A stretch of 54,476 nucleotides of DNA, taken from contig JANXTA010000006.1 in NCBI GenBank assembly GCA_025356395.1, forward strand, positions 1 through 54,476, written 5' to 3'. This document shows positions 17,854-26,942 of this stretch, piece by piece (position 1 is the first letter of the stretch; each line of letters opens with the position of its first letter). Source of the DNA: Betaproteobacteria bacterium (GTDB taxonomy: Bacteria > Pseudomonadota > Gammaproteobacteria > Burkholderiales > Burkholderiaceae_D). The notes below the pieces were generated by a model, which searched no databases, was not told the origin of the DNA, and was given only the letters and a program-made list of their open reading frames with translations. Made by a program: the position numbers and the translations under genes.

Positions 17854-19266
17854 TCAGCGCTCCCGCAGGCGCATCCGATGCAACGCGATCTCGTCGCGCA
17901 CGCGCAGCGGCGCCGTGCCGCCGACGTGGCTGCGGCTCGCGACCGAACCTTCGAGCGTCAGTGCCGCATGGACGTCGTCGGTGATGACATCGCCCGCCGG
18001 ACCGACGGCCGCGCGCAGTTCGGCGAGCTTCAGGTCCGACAGGTCGACGCCGCGATCGGCGCACACGCGTACCGCATGGGCGACCGCTTCATGGGCGTCG
18101 CGAAAGGGCAACCCTTTCTTCACCAGATAGTCGGCCAGGTCGGTCGCGGTCGCGAAACCTTCGAGCGCGGCAGCCCGCATCGCGTCGGGCTTGACGGTGA
18201 TGCCGGCGATCATCTCGGCGAAGATCGCCAGCGTGTCGTCGAGCGTGTCGGCCGCATCGAACAGCGGCTCCTTGTCTTCCTGGTTGTCCTTGTTGTACGT
18301 CAGCGGCTGGCCCTTCATCAGCGTCAGCAGGCCCATCAGGTCGCCGTACACGCGACCGGTCTTGCCGCGCGCGAGCTCGGCCGCGTCGGGGTTCTTCTTC
18401 TGCGGCATGATCGACGAACCGGTGCAGAAACGATCGGCGATGTCGATGAAGCCGAAGCGCGGGCTCATCCACAGCACCAGCTCTTCGGACAGGCGCGAGA
18501 TGTGCATCATCGCGAGCGACGCGGCCGACGCGAACTCGATCGCGAAGTCGCGATCCGAGACGGCATCGAGCGAGTTGTGGCACACCTCGTCGAAACCCAT
18601 CGTCTTCGCGACGCGCTCGCGATCGATCGGGAAGCTGGTGCCTGCGAGCGCCGCCGCGCCGAGCGGCAGGCGGTTGATGCGCTTGCGACAGTCGGCGAAA
18701 CGCTCGTCGTCGCGCGCGAACATCTCGACGTACGCGAGCAGGTGATGGCCGAACGTGACCGGTTGCGCGACCTGCATGTGCGTGAAGCCCGGCAGGATGG
18801 TCTCGGCGTGGCCGTCCGCCAGATCGAGCAACGACGTCTGCACCGCGGCCAGTCGCTTGCGCAGCAAGTCGACCGCGCCGCGCAGCCACAGCCGCATGTC
18901 GGTCGCGACCTGGTCGTTGCGCGAGCGCGCGGTATGCAGGCGCTTGCCAGCATCGCCGACCAGCTCGGTGAGGCGCCGTTCGATGTTGAGATGCACGTCC
19001 TCGAGATCGATCGACCACTTGAATCCACCGCTCTCGATCTCGTGACGGATGCGGCCCATGCCGCCGACGATGGCGGCGTGATCGTCGTGGGACAGGATGC
19101 CCACGTGATGCAGCATCTCGGCATGCGCCAGCGAACCTTCGATGTCGACGAAGGCCAGGCGTTGATCGAAGGAGACCGATGCGGTGTAGCGCTTGAGCAG
19201 CGCGGACATCGGTTCGGAGAAACGCGCGGACCAGGCCTCCGCCTTGCGCGAGAATTGTTCTGTCAT
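17854..19266 (-). CDS. argH: Argininosuccinate lyase
   Basis: A 470-aa enzyme of the fumarase/aspartase superfamily that splits argininosuccinate into arginine and fumarate, the last step of arginine synthesis. The signature [12 protein letters not shown] (residues about 282-293) carries the catalytic serine loop. [17 protein letters not shown] and TVNYN-equivalent helical core segments are also present ([30 protein letters not shown]). The start at 19266 ([16 protein letters not shown]) gives normal length; upstream in-frame starts run into the divergent intergenic region. It is divergent from the AlgZ-type kinase gene. Confidence 0.96.
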   Translation of the reverse strand: MTEQFSRKAEAWSARFSEPMSALLKRYTASVSFDQRLAFVDIEGSLAHAEMLHHVGILSHDDHAAIVGGMGRIRHEIESGGFKWSIDLEDVHLNIERRLTELVGDAGKRLHTARSRNDQVATDMRLWLRGAVDLLRKRLAAVQTSLLDLADGHAETILPGFTHMQVAQPVTFGHHLLAYVEMFARDDERFADCRKRINRLPLGAAALAGTSFPIDRERVAKTMGFDEVCHNSLDAVSDRDFAIEFASAASLAMMHISRLSEELVLWMSPRFGFIDIADRFCTGSSIMPQKKNPDAAELARGKTGRVYGDLMGLLTLMKGQPLTYNKDNQEDKEPLFDAADTLDDTLAIFAEMIAGITVKPDAMRAAALEGFATATDLADYLVKKGLPFRDAHEAVAHAVRVCADRGVDLSDLKLAELRAAVGPAGDVITDDVHAALTLEGSVASRSHVGGTAPLRVRDEIALHRMRLRER

Positions 19267-19382
19267 TATCTTCGGCCGGTCGTCGAACCCCGTGGGGATG
19301 TCGCCGCACCGAGAGCCTGTTGGAGTTGTGGGTTCGACATCGCTCGAACCGCCGGCCGCCGTAATTAACGACCAAGGACCGC

Positions 19383-20561
19383 GTGAGCGAGGAAAGTATA
19401 AGTCAGCGCGCGGCCCCCTCGCGGGGCTCCGTCGCCACCGACGACGTGCCGAAGGACGGGGGCGCGGCGCGCCCGCCATCGCTGCACTCGGCGGCGGCCG
19501 GGGCGCTCGACGAGATGCTCGAGGAGTCGGCGCTGGCTGTCGACAGCCCGGTCCCCGACTGGTGCAACGTCGGGCTGATGCTGCGCATCGTGGTCGCGAT
19601 CAACGTCCTCTTCTTCTGCATCGCCGCCTTGCAGTCGCGCTCGATCGCGCAGTGGCTCGAGCAATGGCTCGGCCTCGTGATGCTGGTCGAGCCCGTCCTG
19701 ATCGCGAGCCTGTTCTTCGGCTGCCTGATCCGCCGCGTCACCTGGCGCCTCCCCCACCTGACACAGTTCGGCATCGCGCTGCTGCTGCCGGCCGCATTCA
19801 CCCTGATCGCGGCCGGCCTGATGCGCGCGGCCGAGAGCACACCGATCCGCGACGCCATCTTCGCGACCCTGCTCGCGGGCTTGATCCTGTACTGGGCCAA
19901 GTTGCGCGAACGCGCGTACTCGCCCGCGCTCGCCGAGGCACAGCTCCAGGCGCTGCAGTCGCGCATCCGCCCGCACTTCCTGTTCAACAGCCTCAACGCG
20001 GCGCTGGGCCTGATCCGCTCCGATCCGCGGCGCGCGGAGACCCTGCTCGAGGACATCTCCGACCTGTTTCGCGTGCTGATGCGCGACAGCCGCGAACGCG
20101 TGCCTCTGGCCAACGAGATCGCGCTGTGCAAGCAATATCTTGCGATCGAGCAGTTGCGGCTCGGCGACCGGCTGACGACGACCTGGCAGGTCGACGACGG
20201 CGCACTCGTCGCCCTGGTGCCGACGCTGCTGCTGCAGCCGCTGATCGAAAACGCCGTCCATCACGGCATCGCGCCGTCGATCGAGCCGGGTGCGATCGAC
20301 ATCGTGATCACGCGATCGGGTCGCACGATCGACATCGCCATCGGCAACCCATGGCGCGGCGACGTCGCGGCCGAAGCCACGCGCGGCAACCGCATCGGCC
20401 TCGACAACGTGCGCCAGCGGCTCGCGCTCGTGCACGACCTCGAGGCGTCGATCGACAGTGCGGTACGCGGCGGACGCTATGTCGTGCACATCCGTTTTCC
20501 GGCCGAACGTCGACGCGCACCCCGCGCCGCAGGGCCGCGTGGGACCCGACCTGCGGCATGA
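19383..20561 (+). CDS. algZ: LytS/AlgZ-type sensor histidine kinase
   Basis: A 392-aa kinase. Residues 60-180 hold four or five membrane helices with no large periplasmic sensor. The H-box is [29 protein letters not shown] (phospho-His near residue 198). The ATP-binding core has [13 protein letters not shown] (N box) and [16 protein letters not shown] (G box). This is the HPK8 family that pairs with LytTR regulators. The start is GTG at 19383. The regulator gene follows after 44 bases. The argH-algZ-algR neighbourhood is conserved in Pseudomonas and many betaproteobacteria, although here argH points the other way. Confidence 0.9.
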   Translation: MSEESISQRAAPSRGSVATDDVPKDGGAARPPSLHSAAAGALDEMLEESALAVDSPVPDWCNVGLMLRIVVAINVLFFCIAALQSRSIAQWLEQWLGLVMLVEPVLIASLFFGCLIRRVTWRLPHLTQFGIALLLPAAFTLIAAGLMRAAESTPIRDAIFATLLAGLILYWAKLRERAYSPALAEAQLQALQSRIRPHFLFNSLNAALGLIRSDPRRAETLLEDISDLFRVLMRDSRERVPLANEIALCKQYLAIEQLRLGDRLTTTWQVDDGALVALVPTLLLQPLIENAVHHGIAPSIEPGAIDIVITRSGRTIDIAIGNPWRGDVAAEATRGNRIGLDNVRQRLALVHDLEASIDSAVRGGRYVVHIRFPAERRRAPRAAGPRGTRPAA

Positions 20562-20605
20562 TGGCGCTCTCGACCTCCTCGTCGGTTGATCCTGACCGAG
20601 CGCCC

Positions 20606-21418
20606 ATGATCGAAGAACCTCCGATCGCCACACCTCCGCCCCGCATCCTGATCGTCGACGACGAGGCACCGGCCCGCACGCGCCTGACCGACCTGCTGTC
20701 GGACATCGTGGCCGACTTCCCGCACACGATCATCGGCGAGGCCGCCAACGGCCGCAGCGCCCTCGACCGGCTGGCCGAGACGCCCGCCGACATCGCGCTG
20801 ATCGACGTGCAGATGCCGGGCATGACCGGCATCGAGCTCGCGCAGCATCTCGGCGCGTTGCCCGAACCGCCCGCGATCGTCTTCGTCACGGCCTTCGACG
20901 AATACGCGGTGAAGGCCTTCGAGGTCCACGCGCTCGACTACCTGATGAAGCCGGTGCGTGCCGCGCGCCTGCTGGACGCCTTGAACCGCGTGCGGGCGAT
21001 CGCCGCGAGCCAGAAGCCCGCGATCGCGGCGGCCGCGCGCGACTCGGGCGCGGCGCAGGGCCGCAAGCGCGACACGATCGCGGTGGTGGAACGGGGCCGC
21101 GTGATGCTGATCCCGATCGCCGAGATCGTGTATCTCAAGGCCGAGCTCAAGTACATCACGATCCGCACGACCGACCGCGAGTACCTGACCGAAGAGCCGC
21201 TGGTCGACCTCGAGAACGAGTTCCCCGACCGCTTCGTGCGCGTGCACCGCAACGCGCTGGTGGCGCGCCGTGCGATCTCCGGCTTCGAGCGGGTCGAGAG
21301 CATCGAAGGCGACAGCGTCGGCGAGCCGCACTGGGTGGTGACCTTGCGCGATGTGACCGAGCGATTGCCGGTGAGCCGCAGGCAGTGGCCGATTGTCAAG
21401 GAGACGATGAAGAGTTGA
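20606..21418 (+). CDS. algR: LytTR-family response regulator (AlgR type)
   Basis: A 270-aa regulator. The receiver domain (residues 13-135) has ILIVDDEAPAR (acidic pocket), phospho-acceptor Asp in ADIALIDVQMPG, and a switch lysine in LDYLMKPVRAARLL. A linker leads to a LytTR DNA-binding domain (about 165-265) with IVYLKAELKYITIRT, FVRVHRNALV and LPVSRRQW. In pseudomonads AlgR controls alginate, type IV pili and quorum genes; the targets here are unknown. ATG 20606 places the receiver at a normal distance; upstream in-frame sequence belongs to the kinase region. Confidence 0.92.
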   Translation: MIEEPPIATPPPRILIVDDEAPARTRLTDLLSDIVADFPHTIIGEAANGRSALDRLAETPADIALIDVQMPGMTGIELAQHLGALPEPPAIVFVTAFDEYAVKAFEVHALDYLMKPVRAARLLDALNRVRAIAASQKPAIAAAARDSGAAQGRKRDTIAVVERGRVMLIPIAEIVYLKAELKYITIRTTDREYLTEEPLVDLENEFPDRFVRVHRNALVARRAISGFERVESIEGDSVGEPHWVVTLRDVTERLPVSRRQWPIVKETMKS

Positions 21419-21492
21419 AGTTCCTTTCCCCTGTGGGGGACGGAGCTTGAAGCGCTCAAGCGATAATGCAGTCTCCACTTCGAAGGTCACCC

Positions 21493-21759
21493 ATGCCGTA
21501 CATCCTCCCCGCCGACCGCGCCAAGCTCAAGGCGGCCACCGACGCGATGGCGGCCGTCATCGACGAGACCACCACCGCCGGTGACCTCAATTTCATGATC
21601 TCGTTGATGGCCAAGGCCTACATCGACGCCAAGGGCTTGCGTTACGAGCACCTCAACGCCGTCGTCGGCGCGCTCGACAGCTGCAAGGCCGAGTTCCAGC
21701 GTCGCGTCGTCGCGCCCTACGAAGACCAGAAGATCGGCGAGAACGGCGACGTCTACTGA
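21493..21759 (+). CDS. Small hypothetical protein, DUF6899-like
   Basis: An 88-aa soluble protein beginning MPYILPADRAKLKAATDAM and containing TTAGDLNFMISLMAKAYI and LNAVVGALDSCKAEFQRRVVAPYEDQKIGENGDVY. The MPYI...DR start, a central GDLNF..L helix and the RR.VAPYED.K...NGDV end are shared by a widespread family of unknown function (DUF6899), also common in phages. It sits immediately after algR, where hemC is found in Pseudomonas. The start at 21493 follows an AAGG-type ribosome site. Confidence 0.7.
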   Translation: MPYILPADRAKLKAATDAMAAVIDETTTAGDLNFMISLMAKAYIDAKGLRYEHLNAVVGALDSCKAEFQRRVVAPYEDQKIGENGDVY

Positions 21760-21776
21760 CCGCCTCGAGATCCATC

Positions 21777-22571
21777 ATGCGCATGCCCGCGCTCTACCTC
21801 CCGCACGGCGCGGGTCCCTGCTTCTTCATGGACTGGAACCCTCCCGACATGTGGACCCGGATGGGCGACTGGCTGCGCGGCGCGATGTCGTCGCTGCCTG
21901 CAAAGCCGACGGCCATCCTGATGGTCTCGGCGCATTGGGAAGAGCCGCGCTTCACGGTCGGCGACGCGACCGATCCGGGCCTGCTGTTCGACTACAGCGG
22001 CTTCCCGCCGCACACCTACGAATTCAAGTACGCGCCGGGCGGCAGTCCCGCCCTGGCAGCTCGCGTGCGCGCGCTGCTGTCCGCGGCCGGCCTGCCCGAA
22101 GGCGCCGACAGTCACCGCGCCTACGACCACGGCATGTTCATCCCGCTGATGCTGATGGCGCCCGCGGCCGACATCCCGGTCGTCCAGCTGTCGCTGCGCA
22201 GCGGCCTCGATGCGCGTGAGCACGAGGCCGTCGGGCGCGCGCTGCAACCGCTGCGCGACGAAGGCGTGTTCATCGTCGGCAGCGGCATGAGCTTCCACAA
22301 CATGCGCGGCTACGGCAAGCCGCAGTACGGTCCGGTATCGCAGCGCTTCGACGACTGGCTCGCGGAGACCGTCGCGATCGTCGACCCCGAGGCTCGCGGT
22401 GCCGCATTGTCGGGCTGGGACGCGCATCCGGACGGGCGCCCGTCGCATCCGCGCGAGGAGCATCTGATCCCGTTGATGGTCGTCGCCGGCAGCGGGGGCG
22501 ATTCGCCCGGCCGGCGCGTGTTCAGCGACCGCGTGATGGAGACAACGGTCTCGGCGTTCCAGTTCGGCTGA
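21777..22571 (+). CDS. DODA-type extradiol ring-cleavage dioxygenase (LigB family)
   Basis: A 264-aa protein of the class III extradiol dioxygenase / DODA (YgiD) family. Metal-binding and catalytic candidates are His in LYLPHGAGP, His in LMVSAHWEEP, the HRAYDHGMFIPLMLM segment and SGMSFHNMRGY. Bacterial YgiD opens DOPA-like catechol rings; the native substrate here is not known. It begins 17 bases after the preceding small gene, suggesting co-transcription. The length matches the family. Confidence 0.9.
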   Translation: MRMPALYLPHGAGPCFFMDWNPPDMWTRMGDWLRGAMSSLPAKPTAILMVSAHWEEPRFTVGDATDPGLLFDYSGFPPHTYEFKYAPGGSPALAARVRALLSAAGLPEGADSHRAYDHGMFIPLMLMAPAADIPVVQLSLRSGLDAREHEAVGRALQPLRDEGVFIVGSGMSFHNMRGYGKPQYGPVSQRFDDWLAETVAIVDPEARGAALSGWDAHPDGRPSHPREEHLIPLMVVAGSGGDSPGRRVFSDRVMETTVSAFQFG

Positions 22572-22675
22572 CGACCGACATCCAGGCCCGTCCACCGCGC
22601 GCATCATCGTCGCGCTCCTCGTCAGCCGGGACTCCACCCGACGACGGTTTCCCACTCCTCCGATCGAGCTTGCCC

Positions 22676-23230
22676 ATGTCCCGACTTCGCGCACCGCGCC
22701 ACGCTTTCGCCGCAGCATCGATCGCCCTCGCGTCGCTTGCCGCCCCGGCCCACGCCGTCGATGTCCCGAGCCTGATCGGACAGGCGGACGACGCAGCTCT
22801 CGTCACCGTCTATCTCGTGCCGTCGATGATGATCTACCGGTCGGGGCTCGACGAGGCGCACATGCAGCAGCAGGCCTGTCGCTACGCGACGAGCGGGCCC
22901 GCGGGGATCCGTGCGGTCGTCAAGCTGCTGAAGGCCGCAAATCTCGCGGCCAGCGCCATCTATCAGTCGCTCGACCTGCGCGAGGGTGTCTATCTGACGA
23001 TGGCCGACGGCAGCCAGTCGACCTTCGTCTTTCAGGACAACCATGGCGGGCGGACACCCGTGCTCGGCGTCGCCGGAACGTCGGGTGGGGGCAGCTTCCA
23101 GACGACGGCCGTGATCGCCAACCAGAACCTTTCGGAAGACCTGCGCGCGTGGGCCGTGCAGTTCGGCGGCGTCGGCAGCGGTTCGGCCTGCGAACGCGCC
23201 GTCCCGTTGCCACTTGGGCCACCGAAGTAA
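22676..23230 (+). CDS. Hypothetical exported protein
   Basis: A 184-aa product with a basic N terminus and hydrophobic signal peptide (RHAFAAASIALASLAAPAHA, cleavage before VDVPS near residue 28). The mature part has no recognised motif; it contains AVVKLLKAANLAASAIYQSLDLREGVYLTMADGSQSTFVF and two cysteines that could pair. ATG 22676 is preferred to TTG 22670. I do not recognise the family. It lies tail-to-tail with hldD, 11 bases apart. Confidence 0.65.
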   Translation: MSRLRAPRHAFAAASIALASLAAPAHAVDVPSLIGQADDAALVTVYLVPSMMIYRSGLDEAHMQQQACRYATSGPAGIRAVVKLLKAANLAASAIYQSLDLREGVYLTMADGSQSTFVFQDNHGGRTPVLGVAGTSGGGSFQTTAVIANQNLSEDLRAWAVQFGGVGSGSACERAVPLPLGPPK

Positions 23231-23241
23231 CGCGTCCCGCG

Positions 23242-24225
23242 TCAGGCCGACAGCCAGTCGACGTAGCGCGAGACGCCGTCCTCGACCGTGAGGAAGGCGG
23301 TGCCGTAGCCTGCGGCACGCAGCTTGCCGATGTCGGCCTGCGTGAAGCTCTGGTACTTGCCTTTGAGCGCTTCCGGAAACGGCACGTATTCGATGAGGCC
23401 CTCCGCGACCATCTGCCCGAGCGTCAGCGCGGGCAGACCTTCATGGCGCCGCCGACTGTTGACGACGGCGCTCGCGACATCGTTGAAGGTCTGGGCCCGA
23501 CCCGTCCCAAGGTTGTAGATGCCCGACATTCCATGGTCGAGGAAATGTAGGTTGACCCTGACCACGTCCTCGACCGACACGAAGTCGCGTTGCTGCATGC
23601 CGTCGCCGTAACCGTCCCAGCCTTCGAACAACTTGACGCGGCCGTCGACGCCGAACTGGTTAAAGTTGTGGAAGGCCACCGAGGCCATGCGCGCCTTGTG
23701 CGATTCACGCGGACCGTAGACGTTGAAATAGCGGAAGCCCACGATCTGGTGCTTCGCGTCGGGCAGGCGCTTGCGCACGATCTGGTCGAACAGGAACTTC
23801 GAGTAGCCGTAGACGTTGAGCGGACGCTCCGCGCCGCGTTCCTCGATGAAGCGCGGCCCCTTGCCGTAGGTCGCGGCCGACGAGGCGTACAGGAAGGAGA
23901 TGCCCTGCGCGGCGCAGGCATCCAGCATGGCGAGCGAGTAGCGGTAGTTGTTCTCCATCATGTAGCGGCCGTCGGTCTCCATCGTGTCGGAGCAGGCGCC
24001 CTGATGTAGCACCCCATCGACCTTGCCGAAGGCTCCGGCTGCGAAGCGTTGCAGGAATTCGCCGCGATCGAGGTAGTCCGCGATCTCGCAGTCGACCAGG
24101 TTGTGGAACTTGTCGGCCTGCGTCAGATCGTCGACGGCCACGATGTCGGTGACACCGCGATCGTTGAGAGCCTTGACGAGATTGCTGCCGATGAAGCCGG
24201 CCGCGCCGGTGACGATGGTGGTCAT
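23242..24225 (-). CDS. hldD: ADP-L-glycero-D-manno-heptose-6-epimerase
   Basis: A 327-aa short-chain dehydrogenase-like epimerase that makes ADP-L-glycero-D-manno-heptose for the LPS inner core. NADP site [18 protein letters not shown] is at residues 3-20. The active-site [15 protein letters not shown] (Tyr-x3-Lys) lies near residue 137. The HldD-specific [23 protein letters not shown] and [18 protein letters not shown] segments are present. Its partner rfaE is 2.7 kb upstream on the same strand, separated by inserted genes. Confidence 0.96.
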   Translation of the reverse strand: MTTIVTGAAGFIGSNLVKALNDRGVTDIVAVDDLTQADKFHNLVDCEIADYLDRGEFLQRFAAGAFGKVDGVLHQGACSDTMETDGRYMMENNYRYSLAMLDACAAQGISFLYASSAATYGKGPRFIEERGAERPLNVYGYSKFLFDQIVRKRLPDAKHQIVGFRYFNVYGPRESHKARMASVAFHNFNQFGVDGRVKLFEGWDGYGDGMQQRDFVSVEDVVRVNLHFLDHGMSGIYNLGTGRAQTFNDVASAVVNSRRRHEGLPALTLGQMVAEGLIEYVPFPEALKGKYQSFTQADIGKLRAAGYGTAFLTVEDGVSRYVDWLSA

Positions 24226-24348
24226 GAGGGTGCGCGCGACTGGTGACGCGTCGGATGGAAGACGACGATATGATATCGCCCGTCGAAGCGGCGTTCAGTG
24301 CACCTGCATCGCACCGCCCGCCCACCCGAAACGACCCGAATCCGACCC

Positions 24349-24954
24349 ATGCCCGCCTTCTTGCGCATCGCGTCCGGCCTGGCTGTGCTCTTCGCGATCG
24401 CATGGCAGTTGAAGATCCACGTCGATGCGTCCTACGACGTCGTCAACTTCTTCAGCTACTTCACGAACCTGTCGAACCTGTTCGCCGCCGCCGTGCTGAT
24501 CGCCGCCGCGCTCCGGCTGTTCCATGGAGCCGCCATCGACCTGCTGCGCGGTACCGCGGTCGTCGCCATGGCCCTCGTCGGCCTCGTCTTCGGTGCCCTG
24601 CTGCGGAACGTGGATCTCGGATCACTGCTGCCGTGGATCAACACCCTCCTCCACTACGTCATGCCGTGCGTGCTCGTGATCGACTGGCTGCTCGACCCAC
24701 CCCGGACCGCCCTGCGGGCCAGGCACCTAGCGATCGTACTGGCGTTCCCGATCGTGTATCTGATCTACGTCCTCGTGCGCGGCAGCCTCGTCGTCTGGTA
24801 TCCCTATCCGTTCCTGAACCCGGCCCACGTTGGGGGCTACGGTGCCGTGGTCGCCTACGCGGCCGCCATCGCCGTCGCGTTCGTCGCGGTAGGCTGGCTC
24901 CTGTTCGGCGTGGGCAACCGGCTGCGCGGGCGGCGTGCCATGTTCGCGGACTGA
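24349..24954 (+). CDS. Pr6Pr family integral membrane protein
   Basis: A 201-aa protein with six hydrophobic helices. The NFFSYFTNLSNLFAAAVL motif near residue 32 and the PWINTLLHYVMPCVLVIDWLLDPPR segment near residue 100 are typical of the Pr6Pr / FAR-17a-like family. An aromatic stretch, WYPYPFLNPAHVGGYGAV, follows. Function is unknown; some members are called putative membrane regulators. ATG 24349 starts the first helix directly. The DUF1272 gene begins 4 bases after its stop. Confidence 0.85.
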   Translation: MPAFLRIASGLAVLFAIAWQLKIHVDASYDVVNFFSYFTNLSNLFAAAVLIAAALRLFHGAAIDLLRGTAVVAMALVGLVFGALLRNVDLGSLLPWINTLLHYVMPCVLVIDWLLDPPRTALRARHLAIVLAFPIVYLIYVLVRGSLVVWYPYPFLNPAHVGGYGAVVAYAAAIAVAFVAVGWLLFGVGNRLRGRRAMFAD

Positions 24955-24958
24955 ACCC

Positions 24959-25222
24959 ATGCTGGAACTACGACCATCCTGCGAGTGCTGCGACGCGCCG
25001 CTGCCTGCCGACTCCGTCGACGCGCGCATCTGTTCGTTCGAATGCACGTTCTGCGCGACGTGCGCCGAGCAGCGACTGAAGGGCATCTGTCCGAACTGCC
25101 AGGGCGAACTGGTCGTCAGGCCGAGGCGGCCGGCGGAGGCGCTCGCGCGGCATCCCGCGTCGACCGAGCGCGTTCTCAAGCCGGCCGGTTGCGGCGAAGC
25201 GTCGCGATCTCGCTGCTCCTGA
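24959..25222 (+). CDS. DUF1272 zinc-ribbon-like protein
   Basis: An 87-aa protein with a dense cysteine pattern: LRPSCECCD, ICSFECTFCATCAEQRL and CPNCQGEL. This is the DUF1272 signature (about eight metal-ligand cysteines), followed by a basic RPRRPAEAL region. It probably binds zinc or an iron-sulfur group; no function is established. Its 3' end overlaps the next gene by 34 bases. Confidence 0.9.
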   Translation: MLELRPSCECCDAPLPADSVDARICSFECTFCATCAEQRLKGICPNCQGELVVRPRRPAEALARHPASTERVLKPAGCGEASRSRCS

Positions 25223-25554
25223 AGTGTCTACTCGGCGCGGCTGCCGTGTTGCTGATCGCGGCGCTGTCGAAGTCGAAGAGCTTCTACATCGCCGGTCTGG
25301 TCCCGCTCTTCCCGACCTTCGCGCTGATCGCCCACTACATCGTCGGCAGCGAACGCTCGCCCACCGACCTGCGGACCACCGCGTTGTTCGGCCGGTGGTC
25401 GTTGGTCCCGTATGCGATCTATCTCTTGTCGGTCTACTGGTTCAGCACCCGCCTGCCACTCACCGGCACGCTGCTGATCGCGACGGGCGCGTGGGCCGTC
25501 GTCGCCGCCATACTGCTGCTCGGCTGGCCGAGGTTCCCTTCGATCGGCATTTGA
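25189..25554 (+). CDS. GlpM-like (DUF3147) membrane protein
   Basis: A 121-aa protein with four hydrophobic helices. LLLKCLLGAAAVLLIAALSKSKSFYIAGLVPLFPTFALIAHYIVGSERS is characteristic of the GlpM family, and DLRTTALFGRWSLVPYAIYLLSVYW follows. GlpM has been linked to alginate production in Pseudomonas, without a known mechanism. No ATG or GTG is available. TTG 25189 is the best start because it gives a normal length; it lies inside the DUF1272 gene, so coupled translation is likely. Confidence 0.8.
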   Translation: MRRSVAISLLLKCLLGAAAVLLIAALSKSKSFYIAGLVPLFPTFALIAHYIVGSERSPTDLRTTALFGRWSLVPYAIYLLSVYWFSTRLPLTGTLLIATGAWAVVAAILLLGWPRFPSIGI

Positions 25555-25871
25555 ACGAAAGTCCGACCCCGAAGGAAGCCAACCTGGCGACTCCGCGCCA
25601 GATCCTCAGCATCGAGAAGACCGATCGGCCCGAAGTCCACGACCGCATCTCGCAGATCGCCGGCGCGAATCCCGACAGCACACCGTGGACGATGAACATG
25701 CCCGAGGCGATCTCGGCCGCCGAGTCGGGCGAGTTCCGGTTCTACGCGAGCGTCTGGGGCCGGGCCGTCTGGGTGGTCGTCGCGACGGATGCGGGCGGCA
25801 CCAAATACCTGAAGGCCGAGACCGACGGCCTGCAACCGAACAACCTGCTGACCATTCCTGCTCGTCCGTAA
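25551..25871 (+). CDS. DUF3892 domain protein
   Basis: A 106-aa protein matching DUF3892: RQILSIEKTDRPEVHDRISQIAG near the start, then WTMNMPEAISAAESGEFRFYASVWGRAVWVVVATD and KYLKAETDGLQPNNLLTIP. Function unknown; members are small and soluble. The likely start is TTG 25551, overlapping the previous stop as TTGA. This makes a tight Pr6Pr-DUF1272-GlpM-DUF3892 unit with two consecutive TTG starts. Confidence 0.8.
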   Translation: MNESPTPKEANLATPRQILSIEKTDRPEVHDRISQIAGANPDSTPWTMNMPEAISAAESGEFRFYASVWGRAVWVVVATDAGGTKYLKAETDGLQPNNLLTIPARP

Positions 25872-25882
25872 GTGCCGCGTCG

Positions 25883-26364
25883 ATGCAGGACCTTGGTGAC
25901 AGGCGGGGAGAGTGGTTGTACAACGCTCCTTCCGCTGTCACGCGTACGAAAGTCGCCGACATAAATTCCGGATCCCGCACGGCCAGATTGTGTCCCGGTG
26001 TCGCACTGCTCGGCGTCGCAGGAGCGCTGTTCGCGCAGGCCAGCGAGCTGACGCGCACGCTGGTCGGCAAGGCAGACGTCTCAGTCCCCGGCCGTGAAGC
26101 GGTCGTCGCCCGTGTCGAGGTCGCGGCCAGGATACGCATGCCGGTCGGCATACGCATCCCGGCGACGAGATCAGCTATGTGCTGGACGGCCAGGTCGAAC
26201 TGCTGGTCGACGGTCAGCCACCGCGCACGGTGAAGGCGGGCGAGTCGTTCGTCGTGCCGGCCGGCGTGATCCACGACGCCAGCAACATCATCAGCGAGCC
26301 GGTGCGACTGGTGGGCGTCTAAGTCGTCGAGAAGGGCAGGCCGCTGGCGACTCCGGGACCCTGA
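25883..26364 (+). pseudogene. Disrupted exported cupin gene
   Basis: A signal-like region (ARLCPGVALLGVAGALFAQA) leads into ELTRTLVGKADVSVPGREAVVARVEVA in one frame. Near 26122-26128 the frame changes. The cupin metal-binding core then follows in the new frame: THAGRHTHPGDEISYVLDGQVELLVDG and VKAGESFVVPAGVIHDASN. TAA at 26320-26322 interrupts it before the family tail VVEKGRPLATPGP and TGA at 26362-26364. Intact relatives usually have an aromatic residue where the TAA stands. Two lesions in about 480 bases indicate a pseudogene. Confidence 0.75.
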
Positions 26365-26377
26365 TCGATCGATCTCG

Positions 26378-26942
26378 ATGAAGCCGCGCGCCTTCTCCAC
26401 GCCCCATGCGGCGAGGGCGGCCTTCCTGGCCCTCGCGATGTTCGCGGGCGCCATGCCGAGTCTCGCAGCGCCCCCGCAGGTCGGTGACCTCGCGCCGGAC
26501 GCGGTCGGCTACGACGCCGAGAACCAGCAGACTTCGCCCGCGAGTTATCGGGGGAAGTTGGTCGTGTTCTCGTTCTGGGCATCGTGGTGCCCGCCGTGGC
26601 TCAAGGAGATGCCGATCCTCGAAGGCATCCAGAAGACCGCCGGCAAACGCCAGATCTAGGTGATCGCCGTGAACACCGAGCCGCTCGACACCTATCGGCG
26701 GCTGCCGCGCAAGCTCGCGGACTTCGAGCTCACCGTGACGCACGATGCGGGCAACCGCACCGCGAAGGCCTACGACGTCAACGGCATCCCGCACATGATC
26801 ATCATCGACCGGACCGGCCACATCGTGCGGATCCATCGCGGATATCGGGAAGACGCGCTCGACGAGATCGTCGCCGCCATCAACCAGGCGCTCCTCGCCC
26901 GGAACACGCCGCCGGACGCCGTGAAGGATGCGGGGTGCCGCG
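26378..26942 (+). pseudogene. Disrupted TlpA-like thioredoxin-fold gene
   Basis: The frame from ATG 26378 encodes a signal peptide (AAFLALAMFAGAMPSLA) and the TlpA/ResA fold: VGDLAPDAVGYD and LVVFSFWASWCPPW. It stops at TAG 26657-26659, and the fold continues in the same frame (VIAVNTEPLDTY, then VNGIPHMIIIDRTGHIVRIHRGY). The active site is WCPPW instead of WCxxC, so the resolving cysteine is lost. I see no stop at the expected end; the frame runs into rfaE on the other strand. It is not a working thiol reductase. Confidence 0.78.

Noticed and set aside
19538-19545. Fourth TGTCGACA site
   Set aside because: It lies inside the algZ coding sequence with no shared flanking bases and no sigma-54 promoter, so it is chance.
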